DNA of 64,000 nt. Origin: an uncultured Alteromonadaceae bacterium (GTDB lineage: Bacteria > Pseudomonadota > Gammaproteobacteria > Enterobacterales > Alteromonadaceae). The stretch lies in contig CAJXMO010000019.1 in the NCBI GenBank assembly GCA_913056495.1, positions 1 through 64,000 on the forward strand, in the 5' to 3' direction. Of the stretch, positions 19,301 to 27,632 are shown piece after piece (within the stretch, counting starts at the first letter, position 1; each line of letters starts with the position of its first letter). Position numbers and translations under genes: made by a program. Under the pieces are notes generated by a model. That model had not been told where the DNA came from, did no database searches, and saw nothing but the letters and a program-made list of their open reading frames with translations.

Positions 19301-19423
19301 AATTACTTCAGCTTCACCTTCTGCGCCTTGCTCTGCAGCACTGGCACCAGCAGGTATAAGTGTTCCGGTTAACAACATACCAGCAAAAAGCTTGCTGTAG
19401 TTGAATACTTTTGTATCTCTCAT
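16304..19423 (-). CDS. TonB-dependent receptor (carbohydrate-uptake type) 3
   Basis: A 1039-residue receptor, larger than its two relatives. The signal peptide ends near ASAAEQGAEG. The TonB-box region is EVIKVTGFRSSLNAALMSKR, and the plug carries EDIGKFPDLNVADSLARVPG and ITIRGLGSRFVKTTINGMES. The barrel ends NGRQFLVGLRGSL. It is divergent from the pectate lyase gene and shares its operator-rich upstream region, so it probably takes up the products of that lyase. Confidence 0.92.
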   Translation of the reverse strand: MRDTKVFNYSKLFAGMLLTGTLIPAGASAAEQGAEGEAEVIKVTGFRSSLNAALMSKRDAVGSRDVILAEDIGKFPDLNVADSLARVPGISMEEDGGEGRQITIRGLGSRFVKTTINGMESASAGSGSDAGGGSNKSRAFDFNIFASELFTEVTVDKSPSAELEDGGIGGNVNLQSARPFQYQGTKLSYNVNARYNDIAAETTPRMSFMASKNWDNKFGVLGSVAYSKGVVQSEGSSSVRWTVLNPKHNGEKGDTEAYGNPNLLIEPPRTIVDGEKNGIYDDDYLDGKYIPRIPRYSIYSQEKTRLGITGALQYAPTEDLSMSLDWLHAKLETDVNEYQYSVLFRDNKGNPEIFPESLVSDANGNIVAGAFSNAPIRSEARKDKSESTFNQLSFNADWYINDKLKAELLVGAGTSDLDVPYQNTFAIDANNSVVAYSYDSSVNPLDLINNQGNTTATGKMNMDMPSFVFIPNQPQFADGSFAGGDYTLDQSKAAIKDGNNYDVALTRTASQTIESENSTLKLDFAYELNDEFTLKFGVNSRSFETEQHYYRNYYKRLKSSETRAANDPKAGTTGNRAETWAVDYDSDEQGNPYTGIDLDGNLYATTLADLDIEFGNSVSVPGSSAITQSTWTAADFDKMMTAFGDKEFMQRRERFDQTYRLKEEVDSVYFQTDYDGEVAGFDVRANIGFRYLDNTNTSSIANKDHYNKNTLLAGWGEGANYKDGYGWVTTVSTSNNFLPSLNIAVDLTEDLVGRFSASKAITRPALKDLASSVSVSEPSTNSETGEESGGSIKVGAGPSLKPYEATQFDLGLEWYFDQEALLGAVVFYKDISGLSKTTKNTKLSREFLEGLNVDVDGNELITPDTIWSVQSLENTPSEGMWGYELIYQQPFTFLPEGFDDFGISANYTYIDYTRDVTDPFTNEVLNLVEEETSKNTVNTTLYYEADKFSARVSYNYREGYNKEYRNEYKDEGTFGRGYEDKGTWKFSSRYKLNDDMSVSFEIINLTNAPKKQWGNIYNKQPMEYFVNGRQFLVGLRGSL

Positions 19424-19505
19424 TCGAATTCCCTACATCTTCGATTAAACAGTGATTATCTAGTTATTAAAAGGTCTTTTTTGTAGCCTTAACGAAAGGC
19501 CAAAC

Positions 19506-19519
19506 TGCCACCGGTGGCA
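19506..19519. promoter_or_regulatory. LacI-type operator upstream of TonB receptor 3
   Basis: Perfect palindrome TGCCACCGGTGGCA, 83 bp before the receptor start. Confidence 0.8.
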
Positions 19520-19755
19520 TTATATTTAATTAATTGAGCATTGCAAGCCTCTATTAACATTTCATAAACATAAAAATGAAAAACAAAGGGAGAAAGCGCA
19601 AAAAAACAAAACTAATACATTGATATTATTAAATTTTAAATAAAAATATAATAATGTACAAAACACACCAATTGATTTTATTTATTACAAAAGTGAAAGT
19701 TAAGTATCCTAACCAGATACACAATTAATACAAAAAAAAACCAAACAACAAAAAA

Positions 19756-19769
19756 AGCCACCGGTAGCA
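19756..19769. promoter_or_regulatory. Variant operator, mid-region
   Basis: AGCCACCGGTAGCA, with one changed base in the right half-site. It may be an auxiliary site for looping. Confidence 0.65.
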
Positions 19770-20140
19770 AAGCAAGGGGATAAAAATGCAAAATCAAATC
19801 TTAAATCTCAGTAACTCTTCCTCAATATATACAATTAATAATCACTCTATCTGAGTTAAGATGTTAAAATAAATAATCAGAAGTATAATCTACCAGATTC
19901 TCTCTGCACCCTGAAAAAAATATAACCATATAAAAACAAACACTTGAGTAATATCCAAAGCCTCTTCAATCTCAAAAGCCAACATTATAATGATTTAAAA
20001 TCTACCCTAGAAAATAAATTTAATTATCATTTACATTTGACATACATAAAACACACAACCAAACTTACTGTCGAAAATTTAACCAGGGGAGCTTAAGGTG
20101 AAATTTATTTCATCAGAGGGGGTTAACTTTTCAAAAAACC

Positions 20141-20175
20141 TGCCACCGGTAGCATGTAAAAAGCCACCGGTGGCA
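20141..20175. promoter_or_regulatory. Tandem phased operators before pectate lyase
   Basis: TGCCACCGGTAGCA (20141-20154) and AGCCACCGGTGGCA (20162-20175) sit on the same helix face, 21 bp apart, and end 36 bp before the ATG. Binding here would block the promoter or the transcript start. Confidence 0.75.
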
Positions 20176-20211
20176 TTTAGATAAAATATGAACTCAAGTA
20201 AAGGTAATTAA

Positions 20212-22203
20212 ATGAGAATCAAAACGTTACATCAGTATTCTATTAGTGCAACCGCTGTCGCGGGCATTTTGTACACAGGCAGTGTGCTCGCGACTGGATT
20301 TCATACTCAAAACGGTGGGACAACAGGTGGTCAAGGTGGTCAGGTGATTTATGCCACTACCGGAACTCAAATTCATGAGGCTTTATGTAACCGACCTTCG
20401 AGCGACACACCTGTAATTATTCAGGTTGAAGGGACAATAAATCATAGCAACACCTCAAAAGTTTCCGGAGACAGTTGCAATACAGCGGATGATAAAATAG
20501 AAATCAAAGAAGTCAGTAATATCTCAATAATTGGGGTCGGTAGCGGAGCGCTATTTGATGAACTCGGCATACACCTGAGAAGTGCATCTAATATTATCAT
20601 TCAGAATGTTCATGTTAGGAATGTCAAAAAATCAGGGTCTCCAACCTCTAACGGCGGTGACGCAATCGGAATGGAAACAAACGTATCTAATGTATGGGTA
20701 GACCATGTTACGTTGGAAGCAAGCGGCGGCGAAAGCTCAGGCTATGATGCGTTATTTGATATGAAAGCAAATACAAAATATGTCACATTGTCATACAGTA
20801 TTTTGCGTAATTCTGGTCGTGGCGGATTAGTGGGTTCAAGTGACAGCGATGACCAAAATGGCCCGGTCACCTTCCATCACAATTTATACGAGAATATCAA
20901 TTCCAGAACCCCATTGTTAAGGCATGCTACAGCACATGCATACAATAATCACTATCAGGGATTAGTCTCTTCGGGCATGAATCCCAGGATTGGCGGAGAA
21001 ATGAAAGCAGAGCGAAATTATTTTGAAGATTCAAAAGATCCGCTAGGTACTTTTTATACCAATGATATGGGTTACTGGGAAGTCAATGATAATGTCTGGG
21101 ACAATATTGACTGGAGCAGCCCCGAGGACAAGTTACACCCGGCGGGCCCGAATCCGACATCTACTACCTATATTAGTATCCCTTACACTTATTCCATGGA
21201 TACAGCCAACTGTGTCCCAGCGATTATTGCAGCAACAGCAGGGGCAAATAAAGGCATGGCGGTTTCAGATGGCAGTTGTGGAACCACAACCCCGGATCCA
21301 ACACCAGATCCTACGCCGGAACCGGATCCAACGCCAGATCCAGACCCAACGCCAGATCCGGAACCTACTGGTGAAAACTTAGCATTATCAGGTGGCGCTG
21401 ATGGCAGTTCAAAAGCCAGTGGTACCAGCTATGGTCATGTCATCGATGGTGATAACAATAGCTATTGGTCACCTTCTGCTTCAACCGGTACTATTAACGT
21501 TAAATATCTAAATACCACAGTAAATGCGGTTAAAATCATAGAATTGGCCGGAAGTGAAGGTAATATATCGTCCTGGTCATTGGTGAATTATGACACAGGT
21601 ACGACTCTGGCTAACGGAAATGCGTTGCCCGATACCATCACTTTCAATGATGTTACACTCAATAAAATAAGCTTTGTTATACACTCATCCAGCGCGACAC
21701 CTAAAATAGCTGAGTTTGAAGTCTATAACGGTATTGCTAACGATTCGGGCACTTCTCCAACCAATGGTACAGTTAATGGCACATACAGAATAACGCCTCT
21801 GCATAGCGGAAAATCGCTGGATGTGACAGCTTGTGATACTGGAAACGGAGCCAATATGCAACAATGGTCATGGTTAAACAATGACTGCCAAAAATTCTCC
21901 ATTTCAACCGTTGACGGGATATGGCACCGGATTTCCCCCGTTAATGCTCCAAATAAAGGTCTGGATGTAGATTCATTTTCAACGACAGACGGAGCAAATA
22001 TCATGTTATGGGATTACTGGGGAGGTGCAAATCAACAATTCCGTTTTCAAAGCGCTGGTACAGGAAAGTGGCGTATCATCAACCGCAACAGTGAGTTATG
22101 TCTGGACGTTGCCGCAAATTCAACAAGCGATGGCGCTAATCTGACACAATGGACTTGTTTGTCTGATTCAAATAACCAAATATTTGAATTAAACGCTCAG
22201 TAA
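20212..22203 (+). CDS. secreted PL1 pectate lyase with discoidin-like and ricin-type (CBM13) domains
   Basis: A 663-residue modular enzyme with an N-terminal signal peptide ending near SVLATG. The PL1 parallel beta-helix lyase domain covers residues about 30-340: NVWVDHVTLEASGGESSGYD, LFDMKANTKYVTLSYSIL and HHNLYENINSRTPLLRHATA are typical of pectate lyases and hold the calcium-site Asp and the catalytic-region Arg. A repeated Pro-Asp/Thr-Pro linker follows (about 362-388). Next comes a discoidin-like beta-sandwich (about 390-505), then a ricin B/CBM13 module with QQW and QW repeats (about 520-660). It cleaves polygalacturonate outside the outer membrane by beta-elimination. The four upstream operators place it in the pectin regulon. 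Confidence 0.9.
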   Translation: MRIKTLHQYSISATAVAGILYTGSVLATGFHTQNGGTTGGQGGQVIYATTGTQIHEALCNRPSSDTPVIIQVEGTINHSNTSKVSGDSCNTADDKIEIKEVSNISIIGVGSGALFDELGIHLRSASNIIIQNVHVRNVKKSGSPTSNGGDAIGMETNVSNVWVDHVTLEASGGESSGYDALFDMKANTKYVTLSYSILRNSGRGGLVGSSDSDDQNGPVTFHHNLYENINSRTPLLRHATAHAYNNHYQGLVSSGMNPRIGGEMKAERNYFEDSKDPLGTFYTNDMGYWEVNDNVWDNIDWSSPEDKLHPAGPNPTSTTYISIPYTYSMDTANCVPAIIAATAGANKGMAVSDGSCGTTTPDPTPDPTPEPDPTPDPDPTPDPEPTGENLALSGGADGSSKASGTSYGHVIDGDNNSYWSPSASTGTINVKYLNTTVNAVKIIELAGSEGNISSWSLVNYDTGTTLANGNALPDTITFNDVTLNKISFVIHSSSATPKIAEFEVYNGIANDSGTSPTNGTVNGTYRITPLHSGKSLDVTACDTGNGANMQQWSWLNNDCQKFSISTVDGIWHRISPVNAPNKGLDVDSFSTTDGANIMLWDYWGGANQQFRFQSAGTGKWRIINRNSELCLDVAANSTSDGANLTQWTCLSDSNNQIFELNAQ

Positions 22204-22270
22204 ACATAAGTTTATGGCCGGTTCAAGCAGAGCCGGTCTGCATAAATACCAAACCATCAGCTAGATGCGG

Positions 22271-22822
22271 TTATACGTTTTTTATTATTCTTGCCGGATT
22301 GCCGGCTATTACCACATTATCACCAAAATTTTTGGTCACAACGGCCCCCGACCCAACGACGACATTATGACCTAGGCTTACGCCTGGATTAATAACAGCA
22401 TGTCCGCCAATCCAACAATTATTACCGATACTGACCGGTTGAGCAGATTCAATTCCACGTGCCCGTTGATGCGGATCAACCGGATGAGTCGCAGTATATA
22501 TTCCAACTTGAGGCGCGATAAAACAATTATCCCCTATGCGAACCTCAGCGACATCTAGAATCACACAATCAAAATTAGCATAAAAGTTTTCACCTACATG
22601 AATATTGCATCCATAGTCACATTTAAACTGAGGTTCGACATAAAAATTTTTACCCGTTGAACCGAATAAACGCTTAAGTATTTTTTTACGTTTTCCTAAA
22701 TGGGCAATGCTGGACAAGTTAAATTCTTCACATATTAGGCGCGCATTTTTTCGCATTTTAATTAAAACATTATCAAGCGGATCATAGGGTTGACCCGCGA
22801 GCATTTTTTCAAGTTCGGTCAT
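22271..22822 (-). CDS. maltose/galactoside O-acetyltransferase family (hexapeptide repeat)
   Basis: A 183-residue left-handed beta-helix acetyltransferase of the Maa/LacA/NodL group. An N-terminal mac-domain (EKMLAGQPYDPLD) is followed by hexapeptide repeats with the catalytic-His segment IYTATHPVDPHQRARGIE and the terminal block GSGAVVTKNFGDNVVIAGNPAR. It transfers acetyl from acetyl-CoA to a sugar hydroxyl in the cytoplasm; the acceptor is unknown. It is a stand-alone gene, and no operator of either family was found near it. Confidence 0.88.
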   Translation of the reverse strand: MTELEKMLAGQPYDPLDNVLIKMRKNARLICEEFNLSSIAHLGKRKKILKRLFGSTGKNFYVEPQFKCDYGCNIHVGENFYANFDCVILDVAEVRIGDNCFIAPQVGIYTATHPVDPHQRARGIESAQPVSIGNNCWIGGHAVINPGVSLGHNVVVGSGAVVTKNFGDNVVIAGNPARIIKNV

Positions 22823-23034
22823 CTTAGTTAATCATCTCAAGCGTTGTTGTCCATTTTCACACAAGCCTGCTGCAGACGGCTTCATAAGTCAAGCTAAGTA
22901 AAATCGGTAAGCCAGATCAAGATAAAGCTGGCTCAAAGTGCGGGCTGTGCAAACCATTTTATTTGGTGGCTGGTTATGCCGATCTAATCTGTTACAATCC
23001 TTGTTTTTGTAGCGACTCACTCAGGAGTTTTATT

Positions 23035-23889
23035 TTGACCACTTCACCTATTTGGGATGCAGAATTTATTTATCAGACAGCTTGCGAGCTCGCAAAAATC
23101 GCCGAGCAGGAACAATCTAAACTGATAACTGAAACTAAACCTGATAACTCAATTGTGACCCAAGCAGATAAACTCATTGAACAAATGGCGATTGATGCCT
23201 TGACAGATCCAGCCCAAAATACTTGTGTGATTGGTGAAGAAACCATCAAAGAATGGAGTCAGAAAGAGCTTGAAACCGCCTTAGAGACCAATTGCTATAT
23301 TATTGATCCCATTGATGGCACTGTACCCTACGCTTCTGTGATGCCGCTGTGGGGGATTTCAATCGGATTTGCACAAAACGGTGAAATTAGTGAAGGTTGC
23401 ATTGTCTTGCCCGGCACCTTTGAAGCTATCATAACGCAAAACGGAAAAAGTTATTATGCGAAAGGCCGCGGACAGTTACCCGAGTTTAGCGAATTTAAAG
23501 AAATGTCAGCCCTGCTTCGAGAAAACTGTGAATTACCTTCGCGTGTATTAGTGATTAACCAGTTAACCGCTAAAAGTAAAACAGTGACCGGACTCAGTCG
23601 CGGTGTAACCACTTATTACAGCATAGTATTTCCTTTTATTTACCTGGCGCTTGGCAGAATGGCCGGTATTTATGCCAGCTTAAATGTTTGGGATGCTGCA
23701 GCCGGTTTAGCCATTTTACGTAATCTGGGGTTTTATGCCGGTTTTGAAAATGGTGAAGCTGTTAGTTTTAATCTGAGTCAAGACTTTGATTTTACCACTT
23801 ATAAAAGCGGACAAGTGCGCTCAAAACAAATTATGGTGTATGGCAAAGATAAAATGTCTACAGATCATTTTGTCGGGTGTATTCAATAA
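23035..23889 (+). CDS. inositol monophosphatase (IMPase/FBPase) family protein
   Basis: A 284-residue metal-dependent phosphatase. The start is taken as TTG at 23035 because CAGGAG lies ten bases upstream; the longer frame from 22963 has no such signal. Motifs: VIGEETIKEW (metal-binding Glu), IIDPIDGTVPYASVMPLWG (the DPIDGT metal/phosphate motif) and NVWDAAAGLAILRNLG (the second WDxAAG motif). The substrate could be a sugar phosphate, inositol phosphate or 3'-phosphoadenosine type compound; the sequence does not decide. It lies just ahead of the AcpH gene. Confidence 0.82.
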   Translation: MTTSPIWDAEFIYQTACELAKIAEQEQSKLITETKPDNSIVTQADKLIEQMAIDALTDPAQNTCVIGEETIKEWSQKELETALETNCYIIDPIDGTVPYASVMPLWGISIGFAQNGEISEGCIVLPGTFEAIITQNGKSYYAKGRGQLPEFSEFKEMSALLRENCELPSRVLVINQLTAKSKTVTGLSRGVTTYYSIVFPFIYLALGRMAGIYASLNVWDAAAGLAILRNLGFYAGFENGEAVSFNLSQDFDFTTYKSGQVRSKQIMVYGKDKMSTDHFVGCIQ

Positions 23890-23933
23890 ATCCGCTAAAC
23901 TTAAGTCAGGTCACCTAATTCACATCGATTATT

Positions 23934-24518
23934 TTGAACTACTTAGCCCATTTATTTTTAGCAAAGCCGACCGCAGATTCGCATTTTGGCAATCTGCTAG
24001 GCGATTTTAGCAAAGGTGTCGACTTGAGTGCCCTCCCCCCAACGGTAAAAGAAGGGCTTAAAAATCATTATCTAGTTGATAATTTCACAGACCGACATCC
24101 ACTTATTCAAGATGGCAGACACCTGTTTTCTAAAGAAAAGAGACGATTTTCAGGCATAGCTATCGATGTTTTATTTGATTATTTCCTGATTAAACACTGG
24201 TCGACCTTTTCAACACAAAGCTTTATTGCTTTTAAGCAGCAAAGTTATCGTTTACTTGCCCAAAACCAGTCTATGATGCCAGCCAAAATGCGCCGAGTGA
24301 CACAGCATATGATTCAGCATGACTGGTTTTTATCTTATTCCGATTTAAGTGGCATCGGCCAGGCGCTCGATAACATTGCGGCCAGAATCCGCTTTGAAAA
24401 CAAATTTAGCGGAAGCATTGAAGAGATACAACTTCACTATGAATCGCTTGAATCCATCTTTCTCGGTTTTTTCCCTGAACTGGTCGCCTATATTGAGCAC
24501 AATGGCTGCGAAGTCTAA
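23934..24518 (+). CDS. acpH: acyl carrier protein phosphodiesterase AcpH
   Basis: A 194-residue HD-like hydrolase that removes the phosphopantetheine arm from ACP. The start is a TTG, giving MNYLAHLFLAKPTADSHFGN, which matches the E. coli AcpH N-terminus (MNFLAHLHLA). LLGDFSKG, HYLVDNFTDRHP and AIDVLFDYFLIKHW contain the conserved His and Asp metal residues. The length is normal. It ends 16 bp from the convergent LysR gene. Confidence 0.85.
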   Translation: MNYLAHLFLAKPTADSHFGNLLGDFSKGVDLSALPPTVKEGLKNHYLVDNFTDRHPLIQDGRHLFSKEKRRFSGIAIDVLFDYFLIKHWSTFSTQSFIAFKQQSYRLLAQNQSMMPAKMRRVTQHMIQHDWFLSYSDLSGIGQALDNIAARIRFENKFSGSIEEIQLHYESLESIFLGFFPELVAYIEHNGCEV

Positions 24519-24533
24519 AACCGATAAAAGGCC

Positions 24534-25409
24534 TTATTGATGAAATGCATCGCATAAAAACTCAATCAGGGTTTGTAAACGGGCTGGCCTGAACGGATTT
24601 TTTGCATAGACGAGTGAAACCTGACTCCCTCTTGCCTGCCAGCCATTAACGACATTAAGTAACTTGCCTGACTGCATTTCAGCTTCGACATAATAGCCGG
24701 GTAGCCGAACCACCCCTACCCCATTCAGAGCAGCCAACTTGGCAATATGTCCATTGGCACACTCAAGTTGTCCGTGCACATTAATGTCGGCCTGTTGCTC
24801 TGTATTTACCTGATAGAACCGCCACTTTTTCATGCTTCCGACAATGCAATTAAGCTGAGTCAATTGCTTTGGATGTTCAACCGGTTCAAATTGATTCAAA
24901 TATTCAGGCGACGCACATACATAAGATGGATAATAAATCAAAGGCCGGGCAATTAAGTTAGAGTCAGGTAAATCCCCCATTCTCACCACTAAATCGTATT
25001 TATCACCGATAAGATCCACATGTGTACTTGAAAAGTCGAGCTCAATTTGAATTTGAGGATACTGATTCATAAACCGGAACAGAACAGGTGCCAGAATTTG
25101 CTCGCCAAAATAGCCACCCACAGAATTCAGTTTAATAGTACCTAATAAGCTACGTCGTTCGGTTTTTATATCATCAATTGCAGAATTTAGCAGTGTTATT
25201 CCTTGCTGAACTTGCTGATAAAATAATTCTCCCTCCGTGGTCAGCTGAATTCGTCGGGTTGAACGCTTGAATAATTGAACTGACAAGCTTTGTTCTAGTT
25301 CAGCTATGATTTGACTGACTCTGGCACGTGTCATTTCAAGCTTTTCTGCCGCTAGAGAAAAATTCCCTTGTTCAACAACCGCCGTAAACTCGATTAATCC
25401 TTTCAACAT
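24534..25409 (-). CDS. LysR family transcriptional regulator
   Basis: A 291-residue LysR regulator. The winged helix-turn-helix is at the N-terminus (FTAVVEQGNFSLAAEKLEMT, then RARVSQIIAELEQSLSVQLF), followed by a substrate-binding domain. The MLKGLIEF start and LFKRSTRRIQLTTEGE place it in the CrgA/DsdC-like subgroup. It is divergent from an aldo/keto reductase across a 106-bp region with an AT-rich dyad, so that gene is the likely target. The effector is unknown. Confidence 0.9.
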   Translation of the reverse strand: MLKGLIEFTAVVEQGNFSLAAEKLEMTRARVSQIIAELEQSLSVQLFKRSTRRIQLTTEGELFYQQVQQGITLLNSAIDDIKTERRSLLGTIKLNSVGGYFGEQILAPVLFRFMNQYPQIQIELDFSSTHVDLIGDKYDLVVRMGDLPDSNLIARPLIYYPSYVCASPEYLNQFEPVEHPKQLTQLNCIVGSMKKWRFYQVNTEQQADINVHGQLECANGHIAKLAALNGVGVVRLPGYYVEAEMQSGKLLNVVNGWQARGSQVSLVYAKNPFRPARLQTLIEFLCDAFHQ

Positions 25410-25432
25410 TGTAAAACCTTACTTAACAATAT

Positions 25433-25467
25433 GTTTATTGGTTTATTATATATAAACAATAGTAAAC
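25433..25467. promoter_or_regulatory. Probable LysR binding dyad
   Basis: GTTTATTGGTTTATTATATA followed by TAAACAATAGTAAAC forms nested dyads (GTTTAT/ATAAAC at 25441-25456; outer GTTTA and TAAAC) in the LysR/aldo-keto reductase divergent gap. Confidence 0.45.
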
Positions 25468-25515
25468 TCAGTAAAATACTTGTCATAAATTCACTTCTGT
25501 TAAGCGGAGACGAGT

Positions 25516-26496
25516 ATGAAATTTAGAAAATTAGGTCAGAGTAATTTTGAAGTATCTGAGATTGGGTTAGGTTGCTGGCAATTGGGCAATGATTTTGGCG
25601 CAATTGAAGATCAAACAGCCACTCGGATCTTGGATACAGCCATAGAAAAAGGTATTAACTTTTTAGATACAGCAGACGTTTATGGTGGCGGTCTAAGTGA
25701 AGAAAGAATTGGAAAATGGCTTAAAAATCAAAAAAATAAACCTTATGTTGTGACTAAGGTAGGTCGTGACGGTGCGCTTTTTCCTGATGGTTACAGCTTT
25801 GAAAAAGTGAAATCGAATATTGAAGGTTCAATTCAGCGTTTAGGTGTCGAAACATTAGATTTGGTTCAACTGCATTGTGTACCTAGAAATGTATTATTTG
25901 ATGGTGAAATGTTTCATTGGATGGAAAAATTACAACAGGCGGGGCTTATTAGGTACTATGGTGCCAGTGTTGAGATGCTGGATGAAGCTAAATTCTGCCT
26001 TGAACATTCAAAGGTGACCAGTCTGCAAATGATTTTTAATGTATTCAGACAGGATGCAGTTGAAGAAATATTTCCGTTAGCAATAGAAAAAAATGTTGGC
26101 ATTATAGCCAGATTACCACTGGCAAGTGGCATTTTATCGGGAAAAATGCAAAAAGGCCGAACGTTTGAGACAGGCGATCACAGAAACTACAACCGCAACG
26201 GCGATGCTTTCCATGTGGGTGAAACCTTTAACGGTATAGAGTTTGAAAAAGCGATTGATTTAGCTGAGCAAGCCAAAACCTTATTACCTGCAGGCATGAC
26301 TTTGCAACAAGCCGCTATGCGCTGGATTTTAGACCAGCCAGCCGTCAGTACCATTATTGCAGGCACAACCAAGGTTGACCAAGTTACAACCAATGCAGCC
26401 GTATCCGATTGTCCTGAACTGGATGCAGAGCTTTCGCATCAGTTAAGCGCATTTTATCAGCAAAATGTGCGTCAGTTTATCCGTGGTGGAATCTAA
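25516..26496 (+). CDS. aldo/keto reductase
   Basis: A 326-residue (beta/alpha)8 NADPH-dependent oxidoreductase. It has the N-terminal FRKLGQSNFEVSEIGLGCW, FLDTADVYGGG (catalytic Asp and Tyr), VTKVGRDGA (Lys) and DLVQLHCVP (His). The C-terminal AAMRWILDQPAVSTIIAGTT is the cofactor region. It resembles the YgdS/Tas or pyridoxal-reductase type clades; the substrate is not clear. A good AGCGGAGACGAGT ribosome-site region precedes the ATG. Confidence 0.88.
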   Translation: MKFRKLGQSNFEVSEIGLGCWQLGNDFGAIEDQTATRILDTAIEKGINFLDTADVYGGGLSEERIGKWLKNQKNKPYVVTKVGRDGALFPDGYSFEKVKSNIEGSIQRLGVETLDLVQLHCVPRNVLFDGEMFHWMEKLQQAGLIRYYGASVEMLDEAKFCLEHSKVTSLQMIFNVFRQDAVEEIFPLAIEKNVGIIARLPLASGILSGKMQKGRTFETGDHRNYNRNGDAFHVGETFNGIEFEKAIDLAEQAKTLLPAGMTLQQAAMRWILDQPAVSTIIAGTTKVDQVTTNAAVSDCPELDAELSHQLSAFYQQNVRQFIRGGI

Positions 26497-26507
26497 TCTG
26501 AAATTGA

Positions 26508-26538
26508 TCTACTCAGCTTTTTAAAAAGGCTGAGTAGA
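26508..26538 (+). terminator. Hairpin after aldo/keto reductase
   Basis: TCTACTCAGC / GCTGAGTAGA inverted repeat with an A/T-rich 11-nt loop, 12 bp after the stop; it lacks a clean T tract. Confidence 0.55.
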
Positions 26539-26703
26539 TATACCAAAGCTATGGCTTTTTGTTTTAAAACGCGCTCACATCCACTTTAAGACGCTATATC
26601 AAGCCATTTAGCGCTTCCCTATTATATTCCTGTAAAATTTAATATACGCTTGTTCAGTGCGTTTTAACCCCATTTTTTTGATTCAATAAAGTGATTAATT
26701 GGC

Positions 26704-27576
26704 TTAGTTGTTTATTCCGGTGAGTTTTCGGGATTTGGCATAAAGACTGATACCGACCCCGCCTAAAATAGCAAACGCTGACAGGATCAAACGTTTATCT
26801 ATTGGCTCAGCCAGTAACCAAATGGCCAAAACAGCTGTAATAACGGGCACAGTTAGTTGAATACTGGCACTGACGATAGATTTGAGTTTAGGTAAAACTG
26901 AGTACCATAGTGCGTACCCGATACCGGATGCCAGTGCCCCCGATAAAATGGCATAAAAAGCACCAGAGAGGTCAAATTGAAGTGTTGAAATAAATAACCC
27001 AGTTGACGGTATCGCTATTACAGATGCCCGGTAAAAATTGATCCAGCTGAAGGTTAAAGATGAGCAGCTGGCTTTAGTGTTATTTCCGGCCAGTGTATAT
27101 GCGCCCCATGCACAACCGGCGAGTATCATAAGACCAGCATGAAACAAACTGGGTTTACTCAATTCAGGAAACACCAGGTAAACTAAGCCTGCGAAAGCGA
27201 CCACGACCCCTGACAGTTGGATAATACTGTATCGAGTACCCGCAACATAAGCTTTAATTAATATGGTTAACTGAACGGCGGCAAATAGAATGAGTGCTCC
27301 GGTGGCAGCAGACAAACTAATATAAGCGAATGAAAAACAAATCATATAGGTGAATAAATAAAAACTTGGCCACCATGATATCTGTTTTGTTTGTTGACTG
27401 ACTTTAGTACCTAGTTGATACCGTGATAAATAATATAAGACAATGCTGCCACTTAAAATTCGAATCAGGGTAAAGCTGGCGGGATCAATTTGGGTTTGAC
27501 TAAATGCTATCCGACATAAAATAGAGTTTGCGGCAAATGCGATTAAGCTTATTAACGTAATAAAAATTAAAGACAT
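26704..27576 (-). CDS. EamA/DMT family permease
   Basis: A 290-residue membrane protein with about ten hydrophobic helices in two EamA repeats. The first half includes LIRILSGSIVLYYLSRYQL and ALILFAAVQLTILIKAY. The second half includes AGCAWGAYTLAGN and SGALASGIGYALWYSVLPKL, typical of RhaT/YdcZ-like drug/metabolite transporters. The substrate is unknown. It sits between the housekeeping genes and the replication locus. Confidence 0.85.
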   Translation of the reverse strand: MSLIFITLISLIAFAANSILCRIAFSQTQIDPASFTLIRILSGSIVLYYLSRYQLGTKVSQQTKQISWWPSFYLFTYMICFSFAYISLSAATGALILFAAVQLTILIKAYVAGTRYSIIQLSGVVVAFAGLVYLVFPELSKPSLFHAGLMILAGCAWGAYTLAGNNTKASCSSLTFSWINFYRASVIAIPSTGLFISTLQFDLSGAFYAILSGALASGIGYALWYSVLPKLKSIVSASIQLTVPVITAVLAIWLLAEPIDKRLILSAFAILGGVGISLYAKSRKLTGINN

Positions 27577-27604
27577 AGCTTAAGCTCTAAATGGAACAGA
27601 TAAT

Positions 27605-27631
27605 AAAAAAGGCATCTTAGATGCCTTTTTT
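27605..27631. terminator. Bidirectional terminator at the end of rep
   Basis: AAAAAAGGCATC TTA GATGCCTTTTTT, a symmetric hairpin with A and T runs on both sides, immediately downstream of the replication initiator gene. Confidence 0.9.
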
Positions 27632-27632
27632 A

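Larger units (their letters stand above)
19424..20211. promoter_or_regulatory. Divergent promoter region with four operators
   Basis: A 788-bp, very AT-rich gap between receptor 3 and the pectate lyase. Operators: TGCCACCGGTGGCA at 19506-19519, AGCCACCGGTAGCA at 19756-19769, TGCCACCGGTAGCA at 20141-20154 and AGCCACCGGTGGCA at 20162-20175. The last two are 21 bp apart centre to centre (two helical turns), just before the lyase start. No reading frame is credible. Confidence 0.78.

Noticed and set aside
22215..22237. GGCCGGTT...AGCCGGTC after the pectate lyase as a terminator
   Set aside because: Pairing needs wobble bases and there is no T run; too weak to list.
22963..23034. N-terminal extension of the IMPase-family gene
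   Set aside because: The extra residues have no family similarity and the only good Shine-Dalgarno precedes the TTG at 23035.
27295..27308. TGCTCCGGTGGCAG inside the EamA gene as an operator
   Set aside because: The left half lacks the pattern, it is within a coding region and unrelated to the pectin genes.
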